A DNA stretch of 29,482 nt, taken from Porogramme epimiltina (lineage: Eukaryota; Basidiomycota; Agaricomycetes; Polyporales; Polyporaceae). The stretch is from the NCBI GenBank assembly GCA_900155495.1, contig FTLJ01000801.1, positions 1 to 29,482 of the forward strand, in the 5' to 3' direction. Shown here piece after piece: positions 18,719 to 28,312 of the stretch. Position numbers and translations under genes: made by a program. The notes under the pieces are model-generated. The model worked only from the letters and a program-made list of their open reading frames with translations, was not told the origin of the DNA and searched no databases. Positions within the stretch are counted from its first letter, which is position 1, and every line of letters starts with the position of its first letter.

Positions 18719-21700
18719 TGGCAGGCGCTGGACTGCTTGAGTTTGCGAATTTCCGGACAAGGTTCGGCTGCATCGTCAAATTATTATTGTCGTCATGTTA
18801 TTATCACCTGCTGTTGCTTTGCATTGTCGATTAGACCCTCATCCCCTCGGACCGCTCAGTTACCCCTCGCTGCCATTCGCTGTGGAATCTCTTGTACCGG
18901 CAACTTACGTGTATATAGCCCTCTTCCCGTCGCACCGTCACCCTGTATCGATGTATCACCAGTATCACCACGCACTCTCCTCCCTCCTCCCTCCCGCCGC
19001 CGCCCCCATTGGCACGCTCATGTTTCAAATACTTCCGCATCGCGCATAGTTACTTAGACCTCGATACAGTACAACACATGACATCACATTACAATTCCGC
19101 TCATGAGCGCTACATGGACTCATCATGTTTAACGTTAACACCGCACTATATCGCCATCTTGTCATTGTACGTACGTACACGTAGTAATCATAGAGGCCTT
19201 GTCAAGCCTCCTAAGTAGTCTTGTTCCCGCGCCGCGCCGCCGGACTAGCGTAGCAGATCCCGATACAAGGACGTCGCTCGCATGCCTGTCACCGCGAGGG
19301 AGATCACTCGCGTGTTGCTGAATCGAGCACAGGACCCTGACGGCGGGTGCGGTTGGTGCGTCGAGAGCCCTTCGCACTCGAGGGAGAGAGGGTCCCCGCG
19401 AGCAGGGGAAGCCCGCGGGCGGGGTCACACCTCGATGATGAAGCCGCGCCCTTCCGGGCACGAGGACGGGGAGAAGGGGGTGCAGGGGCCTCCGCGAACC
19501 CCACGGTGCGCACCCAGCCTGCGCCCTCTGGCGCGCGCCGCCGCCCGCGGACGGAGGAGCAGGCGCGGGCGGGGGCGTGCCCCAGGGTCCGACACACCCC
19601 CGGCGACGGGCGGCAGCGGCCAGTCACAGGCCCCGCGGCTCGACGCTCGAGCCTCGCGGAGAGGGAGAGAGGGGGGGCGGAGCGGGCGAGCGGGCAAGCT
19701 ACCACACCGACTCCCCCTTCCTGCCCCATTCGCCCATTATGCGGGCGACACCGACGAGGCGCGACGGTCCTTCGCCAATGCCCTGGCCCGTCGAGGCGTT
19801 CCGGTGGAACGTTGGGCACCGTCACGTGGAGCGCGTACGCTGGGCCGCCGGTAGGGCCTCTACCCCCGCGCGGGTAACCGCGCCTTGTGGGTCGCGCCTG
19901 CGCACGAAGTTCTAGGGCCCTGGGGGGCGCGTCTGGCGACGTCGCCCGACGACGACAGCGCGTGGTCGCTGGCGGGCTGCGCGCGCGCGCATGCGCCCAC
20001 CCGCCCGCCTTCCGCCGTCCTCCCGGAGCCGCATCTGGCGCTGGGAGATGCGACGCGAGGCGGAGGTGCATTGGTCGTGGGCGCGCACTGCGATAGGGCG
20101 TGCCAGGCCTCCACCCGCAATGCCGCCCGGATGCGGACATATTGCGCGAAACGTCACTCGAAGCGCGAGCGTGCGGGGCGCGCCGAGCCCCGTGTCTCCC
20201 CCCCCCCCCATCCCTCCCCCAGCTCCCAGCTCCCAGCTCCTGGCTCCTGGCTCCCAGCGGGCCACGCGGAACGGGCGTGCGCTCCTATACGTATGCCGTG
20301 TACATTGTACGGTGCCCGGATATGTGCAACGTTGTCGCTATCATCGCGTTCGCAGGCGCGCATTTAGACCAGGTGCTGTTGGCTGGCGTGCGGTTATGAA
20401 ACTCAAACCGCAGCGTTCATGACTGAGAAGCAGGGGCGCGCCCTTCGCGCTTGCCCTTGCGTTCGAGGATCCCGCAGGCCAGCCTGGCGGATGACCGACC
20501 GGGCCTCGCACCGCCAAAGATCCGCGCGGAGGGGGTACGTACGTGCGCGCATGCGCGCGGTGTCCCGCGGACGGGCTCTGAGGTCCACTGAACTAAACGG
20601 TCGGAGCGCCAGAGAGGAGCCGTCAGGGGCGGAGCCGTGGCGGATCAGCTGCGAGGGGCACGCCGACGACGTGCGTCGTGCGCGGTTGACGACGCCAGGC
20701 GAGGCGGGCCCCTGGCCCATAATTAAGGAGGGGCCCGTACATAGAGCACAAGGGCCGCCTCGGCTAGGCGGTAGGGACGCCCGCGTCGAATTTCGTGGGC
20801 CTCGATAGGACAGGACGAGCCCTGGTGCTTGGGCGGAGCGGCGGCGCGGGCCTTCGCCGCCGCCGCGAACGTCCGGTGGTTGCACATCCCCCTGCTTGAA
20901 CCTTGTGCTCTATCGTGCGGTTCGCGAAGAGAAGAGGAGCGCCGGGGAGCTTGCTCCGGCGAGCACGGTCGGCGGCTGCTGGTGCCTGCGGCAGCACAAG
21001 GGTTGTCAGCGAACGCGGACGACCCTCCCTGTACGAGATGCGCCTGTGTTCCCCGCAACACAAGCAAAATGGACAAGGGGTGCGGGCACACTGGCCGGCT
21101 CTGCCAGTGGCCCAGCGCCAGAAGTTTCTTTGCTGTGACGTTCGCGGAGCCTCGGCTGATGGTGAGAGGTGTTCTCGCATAGATTGCGAAGCAGGCTGGT
21201 GGGCGCGCTGCGCTGCGCGGGTGCTGTCCTTGTGCATGTGAGACTTGGAGACGCAGACTCACCTGTTCACCTGCTGTTGCGACCTCACCAATCAACTGAC
21301 GACGGACACTCCATCGGGCGGGACACGACGGAGCGCCGCCAGCAATTCCGAACTTGAATATGATGAATGTCGAGCGGCGCGTCGGCCGCGTGTGGGGACG
21401 CGGGTGTCAGATCAATGAAGATCTGTTCAGTCTTGCTTGGAAGACATAGCATTCCGGGAAGAGGCGGAGGGCGAGGGGAGAGTAGGCGCGTCTGGCGGCC
21501 TGGATGCTCCGTAGGTGGTTCTAGGATCGGACCGGATTACGGTACGCGGACGATCAGGGTGTGGAAGACGCGCCGTAAACCACGGACGATGGCGAAGGTC
21601 GGTCGACGACGAAAAACTGTGATGACAGCTGGCATGATCAGCCTGTGCCATGATAGGCAGAGCGGTATAGTCGTCCTTGAGCAATTCCAGTGCATGGGCG

Positions 21701-22122
21701 TAGAGCTGAACTTGAAAGCAAAAAGAAGCCGGCGACCGTTAGCCGTATGTGTTGCTTGCGAAGTTCTCCCGAGCCCTTCGCCGCTGTACGACACCACTCC
21801 GGTGATATGTTTGCTGAACTTTCGGGGAGCCTGGAATAAGCGAAAGAACAGCCTCAGGAAGATATGTTTGTCAGCAACGGTGGAGGCAGAAAGCCCCCGA
21901 GGGAGGTTCGCGTGTGCAACCTTGTCGTAGCTTCAAAGTCGCCGATCTTGAGGTTAGTTGGGCCTTACTCACACCGATCACGTAATGGGCGGTACAGCTT
22001 ACAGCCTGTTCCGCAGTCGGCAGCCAAGCTTCTCCGGCATCTACCAAGAAGGCGCAGGGGCTGAGAGAGGAGGCCACGACTCTCACTCATACCACCACCA
22101 CCGTCAGCGACGCGACATCGTC
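18719..22122. other. 3.4-kb stretch without a recognised gene
   Basis: The largest gap in the window. 18.8-19.2 kb is relatively AT-rich (3' flank of the regulator). 19.3-20.9 kb is very GC-rich with Arg/Pro/Ala-only frames on both strands. 21.2-22.1 kb is more balanced. I read both strands for introns joining conserved motifs, tRNA boxes and transposon domains and found none. The longest frames (19304-20140 minus, 20723-21295 minus, 21367-21930 plus) match nothing I know. A lineage-specific gene, a non-coding RNA or a decayed element cannot be excluded. Confidence 0.5.
20221..20255 (+). repeat. Heptamer tandem repeat (5 copies)
   Basis: Five consecutive 7-base units of the form RGCTCCY (agctccc, agctccc, agctcct, ggctcct, ggctccc), preceded by a run of C. 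A small minisatellite inside the gene-free stretch. Confidence 0.75.
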
Positions 22123-22738
22123 ATGTTCAGTGAGTAGGCCTAGAGCAGCCTCGTGTAGATAAAACCATACTGAACCACACTTCTTCGAAGTCTGCTTGCC
22201 GATAATGTGTACGTTACTGTCAACACCTCGGCGCTTGTCTGAAGGCAGTACGCGCCGGTAACTCACTCCGCCATCCCCAGTCGGGTGTCCAACCCACATG
22301 AAGCCGGAGGGTGACCAGACTCCGCGGATTTGTCCCAGATGTCACAACGGTGCGTAGGTCGCAGAGGCCGGGGGCCCGACTCCCTGCGGCGACTCTTAAC
22401 CGTCTTTTCCGCGCCTTCTTCAGCGTCCACCATCCGGGTAAAGTCCCGCACCTGGTTCGAACTGTGCTTCGTGCCCTTAATCCCGCTGGGATCCAAACAC
22501 AAGTGGTTCTGCACGGTCTGCCAGTGGAACGTCCCCCTCCAGCAGAAGTAAGAATTACCCTTCTCCCCGTCGTGCCCGAAATGCCACTTACGGGTTTGGC
22601 GCCAGCTGGGAGCCTGCCCTCCCTAGCTACGGCTGGCAGGGGCAGCATGGTCCCAGTCAATGGCAGGCCATGAGCCCGCCCCCGGCCTCTCAGGAGTATG
22701 GTTACCAGCCCCAGTACGTGCCCGCGAAGCCGAACTAG
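22123..22738 (+). CDS. Small zinc-ribbon protein (110 aa, 4 exons)
   Basis: Resembles the fungal zinc-ribbon family with CPxCHN...WFELCFVPLIP...CTVCQW. Exons: 22123-22129 (7 nt), 22281-22349, 22424-22547, 22606-22738; total 333 nt and in frame. The protein starts MFIGCPTHMKPEGDQTPRIC; two CxxC pairs (CPRC, CTVC) flank a hydrophobic segment and should bind one zinc. The tail is Gln/Pro/Tyr/Trp-rich (YGWQGQHGPSQWQ, YGYQPQYVPAKPN), probably disordered. The 7-nt first coding exon (ATGTTCA) is inferred from the frame and the family's usual short N-terminus; an alternative start is the internal ATG at 22302-22304. Function is not known to me. It converges with the protease gene 230 bp downstream. 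Confidence 0.8.
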
Positions 22739-22968
22739 GGTCGGCCCCGTCGAATGTGCGCGCGCTACCGCGCGGCACCCAGGTTCCTCCGGACATTGCC
22801 TTCTGAGCATGCGCGTGTAATTGTATCCCATCTTCCCGCGACTCCGTCTTTACCCACACCTTGTATGTATTTGCGTACCGGAACATGAATGCACCGCTCT
22901 TCGTCATCTCCCCGACATGATCGAAATTAAAGAAAATTGTGGAACTAAGCTCGCTTCGCGAAGCTAAG

Positions 22969-24791
22969 CTAGTATTTCCTACGCCGCTCAATGTACATGA
23001 AAGAAAGGAGGATGATGACGGCACCCGCTACAAAACCGCATGCCGTGGCAATGCCGCAGATGCCCCCGCTAGAAAGGGCGTGGGTGGCGGATGGGCGCGA
23101 GAGGACCCGGGCAGAGGGCAGTGCGTCCGGACCCCGATAGTCGATGAACGCCTTGAGGGCAGCCGCGGAATCTGTCAGGCCACGGAGTCCTATCGCGGGC
23201 GGTTGCGAGCCCGTTGGTGCATGGTGCGTCACATACACGTTCTGAGACGGAGCGAGGCAACCGTGTTAGCGTCCCTTACGACGTCTCATAGGCTCGACGC
23301 GCCCGGCCGGCACATAGGCACGCACCCGCAAGAACGTATCGCCCAAGAGCCAATCTGCGGAGAACACCTGCGGAGAAACACGAAGAACGAACGTTGCGTG
23401 AGCGAAGGCGTAATATCGGAAGTCGCTCCCAGAAGACGGACAGGGAACAATAGATGTAAAGGGACGTACCCCATCATTTGCCTGCACACCGCCCAAACAC
23501 CAGGTACCCGTCTCGACAGAACCTTCTGTCCAGCTGATATCGGCGGGGTCTATGGCATACTCGTGGTGGTTGTCGCCCCCACCAAGGACCATGCCGACAG
23601 CCACTGCGCGGTTGCAGGGAACCTCCCACCCCCTACTTGTCTCCCGCGCTCCCCCAACGGATTCCCAGAAGCGCGCGACATCCTTTGAGGGCCCGAGGAT
23701 GAGCGTGGTGCCCGTGTCGAGGACGGCAATCGGCGCGTCGGCGCCTTTAAAGCGCGATCTGGACAGCTCGAACACGGTGCCGTTGATCGTTAGCGACTGG
23801 AACGGGAGCTTCCAGTAGTCGTAGAGCGTTCCGTCCGTCGGAAAGACCGAGTGGAAGGTCAGCTCGTCGGTCGAGTTCGCGAAGGCCGGGTCGAGCTCTC
23901 CGACGGTAAACGACGAGCTGGCGTCATCTCGCCCCAGCCGGAACGCGAAGTAGCGGTTGGCGTCATCGGTGAGGCCTGAGAAGAGGTTCTCTGCCAACGT
24001 ACGCCCTGTGGTGTCAGGTATGGCCGCTTCTGCGGGGAAAGCGAGCCCCAGAATGCCGCTATTTCCCGTGGCGGACAGACCTAGGCCAGACGTCTCGTTG
24101 GCCAGAGCTGTAGCGCCGATGAGAACAGTCCACGCTGGCGGAGGAGCCGAAGAGTAATGGAAACTCGCCAAAAATTTGCGATGCGACCTGGAATTCACCG
24201 ACGGTCACGGTGTCCGATCCGACGACGCCTGTGACATTGCCAATGAGGTAATCCAGTCGAAACGGCTCGTCGGCCAAGGCCAGGGAAGATGACTTGTTGT
24301 ATTTCGGAACGCCGGAGCAATCTTCAGATGCACAGTCCGATGACACAACCCACTGTTTTTGAGTCTGTCAATCGCGGATGACGTTACGGCGGGCACGCAT
24401 TTACCAGATCCGACGAGCCCGTGTCAAGGAGGACCATGAAGGTTTGGCCACCAATCCTATAGATGGATCAGTGGTCTTGTAGGCCGAGATGAATGGAAGA
24501 TACCCACACGACCGTTATTAGATATGCACTGCATGGATGTGGGTGTTAGCGGGGTGCTAGAGCTACGCGATGATGTAACCGAAGCACTTACAAGTCGCTA
24601 TTGCTCGAGAGGGATACATCCCCGCTCAAGCTAGTAAGGACCTGGGCATTTGGGACCAAGCCGCGGGAGACCCTGTGGAGGGGGATTCTGCTTCCTAGTG
24701 CCGTATGCAGTTGCGCTGAAGCCGCGATGACCAGCCACGCGAGAGGTACCCGCAAGGGTCGGAAGAGCCCATTCCGGCGCATCAACAACAT
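22969..24791 (-). CDS. Membrane-anchored aspartic protease, A1 family (469 aa, 7 exons)
   Basis: Pepsin-like endopeptidase of the secretory pathway. Exons: 24592-24791, 24508-24528 (21 nt), 24405-24456, 24169-24352, 23470-24107, 23326-23367, 22969-23241; total 1410 nt. An N-terminal signal sequence (VPLAWLVIAASAQLHTALG, preceded by Arg residues) leads to a short propeptide. Catalytic motifs: LLDTGSSDLWV (Asp85) and AVLDTGTTLIL (Asp283). NSGILGLAFP and WLLGDTFLRNVYV are family landmarks. After the fold come about 60 Ser/Ala/Pro-containing residues and then a helix (CGFVAGAVIILLSFMYI) ending in basic ERRRKY, so a type I membrane anchor rather than a soluble protease. The intron 24108-24168 requires a GC donor (gcgagt): the nearby GT donor leads to an early stop. 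Confidence 0.88.
24108..24168 (-). other. GC-AG intron in the protease gene
   Basis: The upstream exon ends CAA-ATT-TTT-G then gcgagt; the downstream exon begins CTCTGGCC (ALANETSG). The only nearby GT donor (gtttcc) gives the wrong phase and a stop shortly before the second catalytic motif. The GC donor keeps QIF-ALANETSGLGLSATGN in frame. Confidence 0.75.
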
Positions 24792-25515
24792 CCGGCAGCA
24801 GGTGAAATGCGTAGCAAGGGAATTATGGAAGTGCGTCTGGGAGCGCTTGTACGTCTACGGAATTTAGCAAGGATGTCGTGAGGCTGACATGAATGTGTTG
24901 TGTGCGCGATTCATCCTGCCAGCCTCGCTGTGACTCTCGACAGCCTTGATCGTAATTGTGCACATTCTGGCCAAGGACAGGTAAATGCTTGGCCATTCAT
25001 GAGTAACGGTGCTCACGATACTTTATATTAGCCCTCCGCACGGGTGGTCGCGAAGGGTCCTAGAGACTTGCCCGCTTCAAGGACTTTCTCTGAGCTGAGT
25101 CCCAGTCAGGTGCGCATCTCCGTTGAGTACCCTTAAGGTACGGGGCGCTCATGTCATCAGAAGACGCGATGCGTTGAAGCTTCCTCTGAACCCCTCAGCG
25201 TCGTGCAGGCTTGTCCCCGTGTCGAGTGATCTACTACCGCCATGACCTCCTTGTTCTCGCCCCGCCCCTGTGACTCGCTCTGAGACACCCCGTCCGGGCA
25301 GTACGGGGAAGGGCGGGGGTCGTCTGTGCGCGGCTGTGTGAGGCAGTGGGAGCGCGCAGAGGGCGCAGGGCGCCTGTTGGCCATGCGCCCGCGGGTGCCA
25401 AACAGAGCGACACGCGTCACAACCACCGCCTGTGCCGCACTCCTCATCCTCCTCCCGCCACGACCACCCGCCAGACCGCCTCTCCCATCATCTTCAAGAC
25501 CCTACGACCATCGCC
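24792..25515. other. Divergent promoter region protease / YPT1
   Basis: About 724 bp between divergent starts; no gene seen. A TATAAAG on the minus strand (25021-25027) lies about 230 bp before the protease ATG. Before YPT1 the + strand is C/T-rich with CACC-type runs, as is common for fungal housekeeping genes. Confidence 0.5.
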
Positions 25516-26707
25516 ATGCACACCTCCGAGTACGACTACCTCTTCAAGCTCCTCCTCATTGGCGACTCCGGTGTCGGCAAGGTGAGTCGCATCCCCATTC
25601 GCGCTCCATTTACAGCGCTGCGAGCACCTTTGAGTCAAGGCACTAACTATGCATAATCATTGAACCATCCGTTCAGTCTTGCTTGCTGCTCCGGTTCGCG
25701 GACGATACCTACACGGAGAGCTACATCAGCACTATTGGCGTCGACTTCAAGATTAGGACCATTGAGCTTGAGGGCAAGACCGTGAAGCTCCAGATTGTGA
25801 GTATCTCATTCGTTTCCGGTCTTCATTGGTACCATTTAGCCCTGGTCTGTGTGTGAGTCTCCGAGGAATGGGCAGAGAATGGATGAGATTGGACCGAGTG
25901 GCAACGTCGCCAGTGTCTGGAGCTGGGCGCTGTTGATTGCATCTCGACGCCCTAGGCTAGAATGTGGCTGGAGTGTGCTCGCAGCGAGGAATCCTGTCTT
26001 TCACTCGGCTTGAGCTATATGGATGCTTAACTAATACGTTTACTCCTCTTCAGTGGGACACCGCAGGTTGGTTGCTTCGGTTATTCACCATCCCGGCACC
26101 GTCTTATTTGGTTTATGTTTAGGCCAGGAACGTTTCCGCACCATCACATCATCGTACTACCGCGGTGCACACGGCATTATTGTCGTCTACGACGTGACTG
26201 ATAATGGTAGGATGACCTTCTTTCCGTCCCGAAGGCAGTGGCTCACCAGTGAATTATCTTAGACACTTTCACGAACGTCAAGCAATGGCTCCAGGAGATC
26301 GACCGCTATGCGTCCGAGGGTGTTAACAAGCTCCTTGTTGGCAACAAGTCGGACTTGACCAGCAAGAAGGTTGTGGAGTACAGCGTCGCGAAGGTACGTC
26401 AGGGTACCGCTAGAGTTTGAAGATGTACTCACCGCGCGGACTGTAGGAGTTCGCTGACCAACTCAACATCCCCTTCTTGGAGACGTCGGCGAAGAACGCG
26501 ACGAACGTTGAGCAGGCGTTCTTGACGATGGCGAAGCAGATCAAGGACCGGTTAGTTTATTCAGGCTCACTCTTACAGTTTGTTTGGGACTAATGTCGTA
26601 ACTGGCTTAGCATGGGTTCTACGACGACCGCGACGGGCACCGGCAAGTCAACAACCATCACACCAGGCCAGACTGTGCAACAGCAGCAGGGTGGTGGCTG
26701 CTGCTGA
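25516..26707 (+). CDS. YPT1: Rab1-type small GTPase (204 aa, 7 exons)
   Basis: Ras-superfamily GTPase controlling ER-to-Golgi vesicle traffic and autophagy. Exons: 25516-25581, 25677-25796, 26054-26066 (13 nt), 26123-26206, 26263-26393, 26447-26550, 26611-26707; total 615 nt. G motifs are complete: GDSGVGKS (16-23), effector loop [11 protein letters not shown] (38-48), WDTAGQE (63-69), NKSD (122-125), [24 protein letters not shown] and [20 protein letters not shown] are diagnostic of Rab1/Ypt1. It ends GGGCC, the double-cysteine geranylgeranylation signal for membrane attachment. The 13-nt exon carries WDTA and half of the Gly codon of the switch II motif; an intron also interrupts the P-loop between Lys22 and Ser23. 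Length matches yeast Ypt1 (206 aa). Confidence 0.95.
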
Positions 26708-27040
26708 GCAGCTCGCTAGTTTCACGTCAGGCCCTCGCTTGCACCACGACAGACAGGGGACTGTTGAGCAGGCCACGGTCGGGGGGTTGATACAGGAATG
26801 GTTCTCGCGTTCGTCGTATAATCTATGCTTACAGCCCTTGTTGTTGGACTCGTCTCTCTTTCATATCATTCCGCATTGTTCTGACGACTGTCCGGGAGTG
26901 GTACCCTATTCCTTCGCTTCTCCTGGGGATGGCCCGTAGCTTCGGTACACCACCTAGGAGTAGGGGATAATGATGATGGCCTGATGTTTTCATAGACCTC
27001 ATACAGCCCGTGTTGTGAGATTGTAGCTATCACATTGTGC
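26708..27040. other. Convergent 3' intergenic region YPT1 / cyclin L
   Basis: 333 bp between two convergent stops, T-rich in places; must hold both 3' ends. No gene seen. Confidence 0.6.
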
Positions 27041-28095
27041 CTAACTACGTGAACTAGAACCACTCTTTCCTTCTAACCAGTCTCGAACCTTTTGCTTCGA
27101 TACCAAGCCCAATACACGAGCATGTTCATCTGGACTTCGTTCGCGATATAACCTCATGACGTAGCCGGCGACACTCCAGATATCTTCCCAATCTGCGTCA
27201 AATAGCTCCCACCAACAGCTACCAGGGGTGGATGGGAGAGCGACGCCTAGATGTCGTGTGGCGAGCATGATTGCGGCGCTGACAATAGTTGGGACTGCAT
27301 ATAATGCGTACACGGGTGTCTGCAATCTGTATATGAACGGGGAGACATCAACGTGAACGTGAGTCGGGCTGGTGGATGCTAAGGAGATACTCGCGCGTCG
27401 TTGAGGTAACCCCACGCCCTGTTTGAGACATCTTCGCGCTCGGTGAGACCGAGTAAGCGGAGGTAGTTGACGAGCGTGTTGTACGGAAGGACGACGTGCA
27501 CATTGAACCCGAGCCGTTTGAGGATCTGCATCTCTGCGACAACAAGCGCGTCCTTGAGGCCGTAGAATGTCGAGCCAAAATACGACATGGGAATGTATTT
27601 AAACTCCTGTCTTGGGGTGGATGTTGAGGGTGTGGACGAGTGAGCCAGTTTGTGCGCGGCGCGCTGGAGAAGCAAGTCGTAGACATTGATGAGGTCCCGC
27701 ATGCGTATTGGACACTCCTCAAGCTTGGATGCAAGGTAGAGTGCCCCCATACCAACGTCCTTTGCATAGGGCGAGTGAGCGGCGGCTGAGATTTCAAAGC
27801 AAGGTTTGCGCACCCCGATCCCGAACTGCTTCATGGACGTCACATACCAGAACCTCTGGAACAATATTTGTGCCGTGGCTACGGCCACTTGTTTTCTGTC
27901 CTTGCTGACCTCAGTGACTGCTCAGGCTGCGGGTGACACAAGGGCTCACTGTTTCAAGAGTATGCCAGCCTCATGAATCAGCTTGCAGCCATATGCACGG
28001 AGGTCTAGTTCCAAGTCTTCCGGAATACCATCCTCGCGCGACGGGGTTTTCTCTATTTGCACGAGAGATGCGAGAGGGTAGAGGGAAGTAGACAT
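27041..28095 (-). CDS. Cyclin L (292 aa, 4 exons)
   Basis: Transcription/splicing-type cyclin, partner of a CDK11-like kinase in animals, nuclear. Exons: 27950-28095, 27814-27895, 27395-27759, 27041-27326; total 879 nt. IEKTPSREDGIPEDLELDLR then CKLIHEAGILLKQKQVAVAT and FWYVTSMKQFGIGDVGMGAL are strongly cyclin L-like, followed by ASKLEECPIRMRDLINVYD and the second cyclin fold. Unlike animal cyclin L there is no C-terminal RS domain; the protein ends shortly after the second fold (GKSGSSSRS). The last intron is best read as GC-AG (gcgagt, 27327-27394), giving NDALQTPVYALY; a GT donor six nt further in with an acceptor six nt later would give NDARTPVY. Intron 27760-27813 uses an AAG acceptor. 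The start is ATG 28095; the frame extends further upstream only through GTG. Confidence 0.9.
27327..27394 (-). other. Probable GC-AG intron in cyclin L
   Basis: Donor gcgagt after GAC-GC, acceptor atacag before ATTGCAG. Gives ungapped agreement with the cyclin L pattern NDxLxTxV. A competing GT-AG reading exists (donor gtatct, acceptor gattgcag), one residue shorter. Confidence 0.5.
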
Positions 28096-28312
28096 CCGTC
28101 GAAGGCAGGCCGCAAGTCCGAGGCACAAGACGAGGTCCGAGATGGCGTTCACAAAGAGAGAAGCGCTTCAAACAGTGGACAACAGCGCGTCCCCGCAAAC
28201 TTCAACTTCTGCTGCCAACCGCCACGTTCGGCCCCCACCCTCAGCTCCCTACCCTTGTCGTACCCAACTCTCCAGTAGCTCTTTGGCGCGGACGCGCGAT
28301 ACTGGGTGCAAA
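28096..28312. promoter_or_regulatory. Bidirectional promoter, cyclin L / RS-rich gene
   Basis: Only about 217 bp separate the two divergent ATGs, so the core promoters must be shared or abut. The frame of the RS-rich gene stays open back to 28142 but needs a non-ATG codon there, so I keep the ATG at 28313. Confidence 0.55.

Noticed and set aside
19304..20140. 278-codon minus-strand frame
   Set aside because: No recognisable domain, low-complexity Arg/Pro/Ala, equally long frames on the other strand; high GC alone explains it. Kept only as part of the unexplained gap.
20455..20480. Possible tRNA B box (gttcgaggatccc)
   Set aside because: Lacks the required C two bases after the GTTCGA core, no matching A box upstream and no cloverleaf.
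20403..20885. 160-codon minus-strand frame
   Set aside because: No motif, no family resemblance, overlaps other frames of similar length.
22249..22280. A 9-nt extra exon in the zinc-ribbon gene (tacgcgccg)
   Set aside because: It would leave a 23-nt intron, too short to splice; a single intron 22130-22280 gives a cleaner MFIGCPTH start.
23242..23325. Protease ending at RRRKGR just after VRAYVPAGRVEP
   Set aside because: A GTGCGT donor after GDTFLR gives the family-typical GDTFLRNVY and leads into a proper C-terminal exon; the short end is intron read-through.
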